Assembly: GCA_902491915.1 (NCBI GenBank)
Contig: CABUJL010000093.1
Location: 1-7,173 of the forward strand
Direction of reading: 5' to 3'
From: an uncultured Collinsella sp.
GTDB taxonomy: Bacteria; Actinomycetota; Coriobacteriia; Coriobacteriales; Coriobacteriaceae
Length of the DNA: 7,173 nucleotides
Shown here piece by piece: positions 6,405 through 7,173 of the stretch (position 1 is its first letter; every line of letters begins with the position of its first letter). Made by a program: the position numbers and the translations under genes. The notes beneath the pieces were generated by a model. That model made no database searches, had not been told where the DNA came from, and saw only the letters and a list, made by a program, of their open reading frames with translations.

Positions 6405-6413
6405 AGAATAACA
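6405..6413 (-). promoter_or_regulatory. Extended -10 promoter of ruvCAB
   Basis: The minus strand reads TGT-TATTCT, a TGn extended -10 element with four of six matches to TATAAT. The hexamer 17 bases upstream, TAAGCA (6433-6428), is a weak -35, as is common for extended -10 promoters. Transcription would start near 6398, giving a leader of about 60 bases before ruvC. Its position directly against the LexA-like palindrome supports the call. Confidence 0.55.
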
Positions 6414-6472
6414 CAACGGGGCCAAGATGCTTAGTTGAAGTGTCGGGGCTGGAAGCGAATCCTATCCCATAG

Positions 6473-7173
6473 TTAGTTCTGCGAGAAAAAGGGGAACTGC
6501 CTCGGATCAACCGGCGGATGCGGCATCGGGCCACCCTGGGGACTACCTTGCGAGCCGCCCTGACCGCCCATCATCTTATCGATGGCGTCCTGAACCTCGC
6601 CCTCGAACTTTTTCATTCCCTCGTGCAAACGACGCTGACCGTCCTCAGAGCGCAGCTCCTCCATCTGCTCGGGCGAAATACCCAGAAGCTCGCCCAGCAC
6701 GCCCATCATCTCGTTTCGCACGCGCTCGCTCGTATCCTCGTCAGCAAAACGGCGCACCTCGGCGCGCGCCAGCGAATCGACCGTCATGCGTTCCTTGCCG
6801 CTCAGCCCCAGGTCGGACCACGCGAGCATGTACGGCCAGGCGCGCTCAACAAACGAACGGGCCGAGACGATCGGCGCCGTCGGCAGCATGCGGCGGGCAG
6901 CCTCACCCTGTCGAACGAGCATCAGCAGCAGCGAGCAAGCCTCGGGCTTGCCGGCGGCCATCGGGATGTCGTCGAAAGCTCGATTGCGGTCCACGTGCGC
7001 CTCGAGCGCGCCATCGACCTCACCCGGCTCAAGCCCGCCGAGCAGCTGTGCCGCGCGGTCGAGCATATCGACCGGACCGTCGAGCGTCGAGAGCGCCTGC
7101 GCCAGCACGCGCTCCATATAATCTTCCACCGCGTTGAGCGTCACGAGCTCTTGGGGCACCACGGCAGACGTGC
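6473..7173 (-). CDS. Unrecognised mostly helical protein, 5' partial
   Basis: I do not recognise this protein. The frame is open to the right edge of the window, so the start lies outside; 232 residues are visible. A GTG codon at 7162 is available but no ribosome binding site can be seen for it, and the frame continues through it. Most of the protein is predicted helical and charged, with no membrane segment, signal peptide or obvious catalytic motif. The middle has a hydrophobic stretch around SARSFVERAWPYMLAWSDLG. A region rich in Glu, Met and Arg follows (VLGELLGISPEQMEELRS). The last 30 or so residues are low complexity (GGQGGSQGSPQGG, then Pro-rich) and end in PFFSQN. It lies 137 bases upstream of ruvC on the same strand, but the SOS-type promoter between them suggests a separate unit. 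It is probably cytoplasmic; the function is unknown. Confidence 0.85.
   Translation of the reverse strand, partial: TSAVVPQELVTLNAVEDYMERVLAQALSTLDGPVDMLDRAAQLLGGLEPGEVDGALEAHVDRNRAFDDIPMAAGKPEACSLLLMLVRQGEAARRMLPTAPIVSARSFVERAWPYMLAWSDLGLSGKERMTVDSLARAEVRRFADEDTSERVRNEMMGVLGELLGISPEQMEELRSEDGQRRLHEGMKKFEGEVQDAIDKMMGGQGGSQGSPQGGPMPHPPVDPRQFPFFSQN

Larger units (their letters stand above)
6373..6423. repeat. 7-bp inverted repeat enclosing the ruvC promoter and operator
   Basis: GGCCCCG at 6373-6379 is the exact inverse complement of CGGGGCC at 6417-6423. The 37 bases between hold the extended -10 and the LexA-like palindrome. In a transcript reading through from the upstream gene the arms could close a long-looped hairpin, with the operator palindrome as a small inner stem. 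No U-tract follows, so it is not a standard terminator. It could be chance in GC-rich DNA. Confidence 0.5.

Noticed and set aside
6440..6472. Hairpin after the unknown gene (minus strand GGG-ATA-GGA ... TCC-AG-CCC)
   Set aside because: The pairing is two short 3-bp stems with unequal bulges and no T-tract after them; it does not qualify as a terminator.

Overview
This GC-rich bacterial window (7,173 bp) is gene-dense and looks chromosomal. The base composition, the compact ruvC-ruvA-ruvB operon, the AAAGGA-type ribosome binding sites and the protein sequences suggest a member of the Actinomycetota, most likely the class Coriobacteriia (Collinsella-like). That placement is inferred from general character; no marker gene here fixes it. 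I see no mobile elements, tRNA, rRNA or CRISPR, and no stretch over 300 bases lacks a gene.

Layout. At the left edge, on the + strand, is a cation diffusion facilitator (CDF) metal exporter with its 5' end cut off. Its transport-site residues read N-x-x-x-D / D-x-x-x-D, a pattern I associate with manganese rather than zinc. It converges, with only 18 bases between stop codons, on a minus-strand gene for a single-pass membrane protein. That protein has a long disordered N-terminal tail, a small PASTA-like outer domain and a 7-residue repeat at its C-terminus. Next, also on the minus strand, is fhs (formate-tetrahydrofolate ligase), a stand-alone gene with a strong intrinsic terminator.

The right half is the Holliday-junction operon, transcribed right to left as ruvC-ruvA-ruvB. 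Both gene junctions share a single base in the form TGATG, so the three proteins are probably translated in a coupled way. In front of ruvC is an extended -10 promoter overlapped by a perfect GAAC-N4-GTTC palindrome, the LexA (SOS) box form of Gram-positive bacteria. RuvA and RuvB would form the branch-migration motor and RuvC the resolvase, induced together after DNA damage. Upstream of ruvC on the same strand is the 3' part of an unrecognised, mostly helical protein with a Gly/Pro/Gln-rich tail, which runs off the right edge.

The gene content is mostly housekeeping. The parts most worth a second look are the SOS box with the inverted repeat around it, the predicted metal preference of the CDF transporter, the composite membrane protein, and the unidentified gene beside ruvC. 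I did not find convincing evidence of a wholly new multi-gene system.
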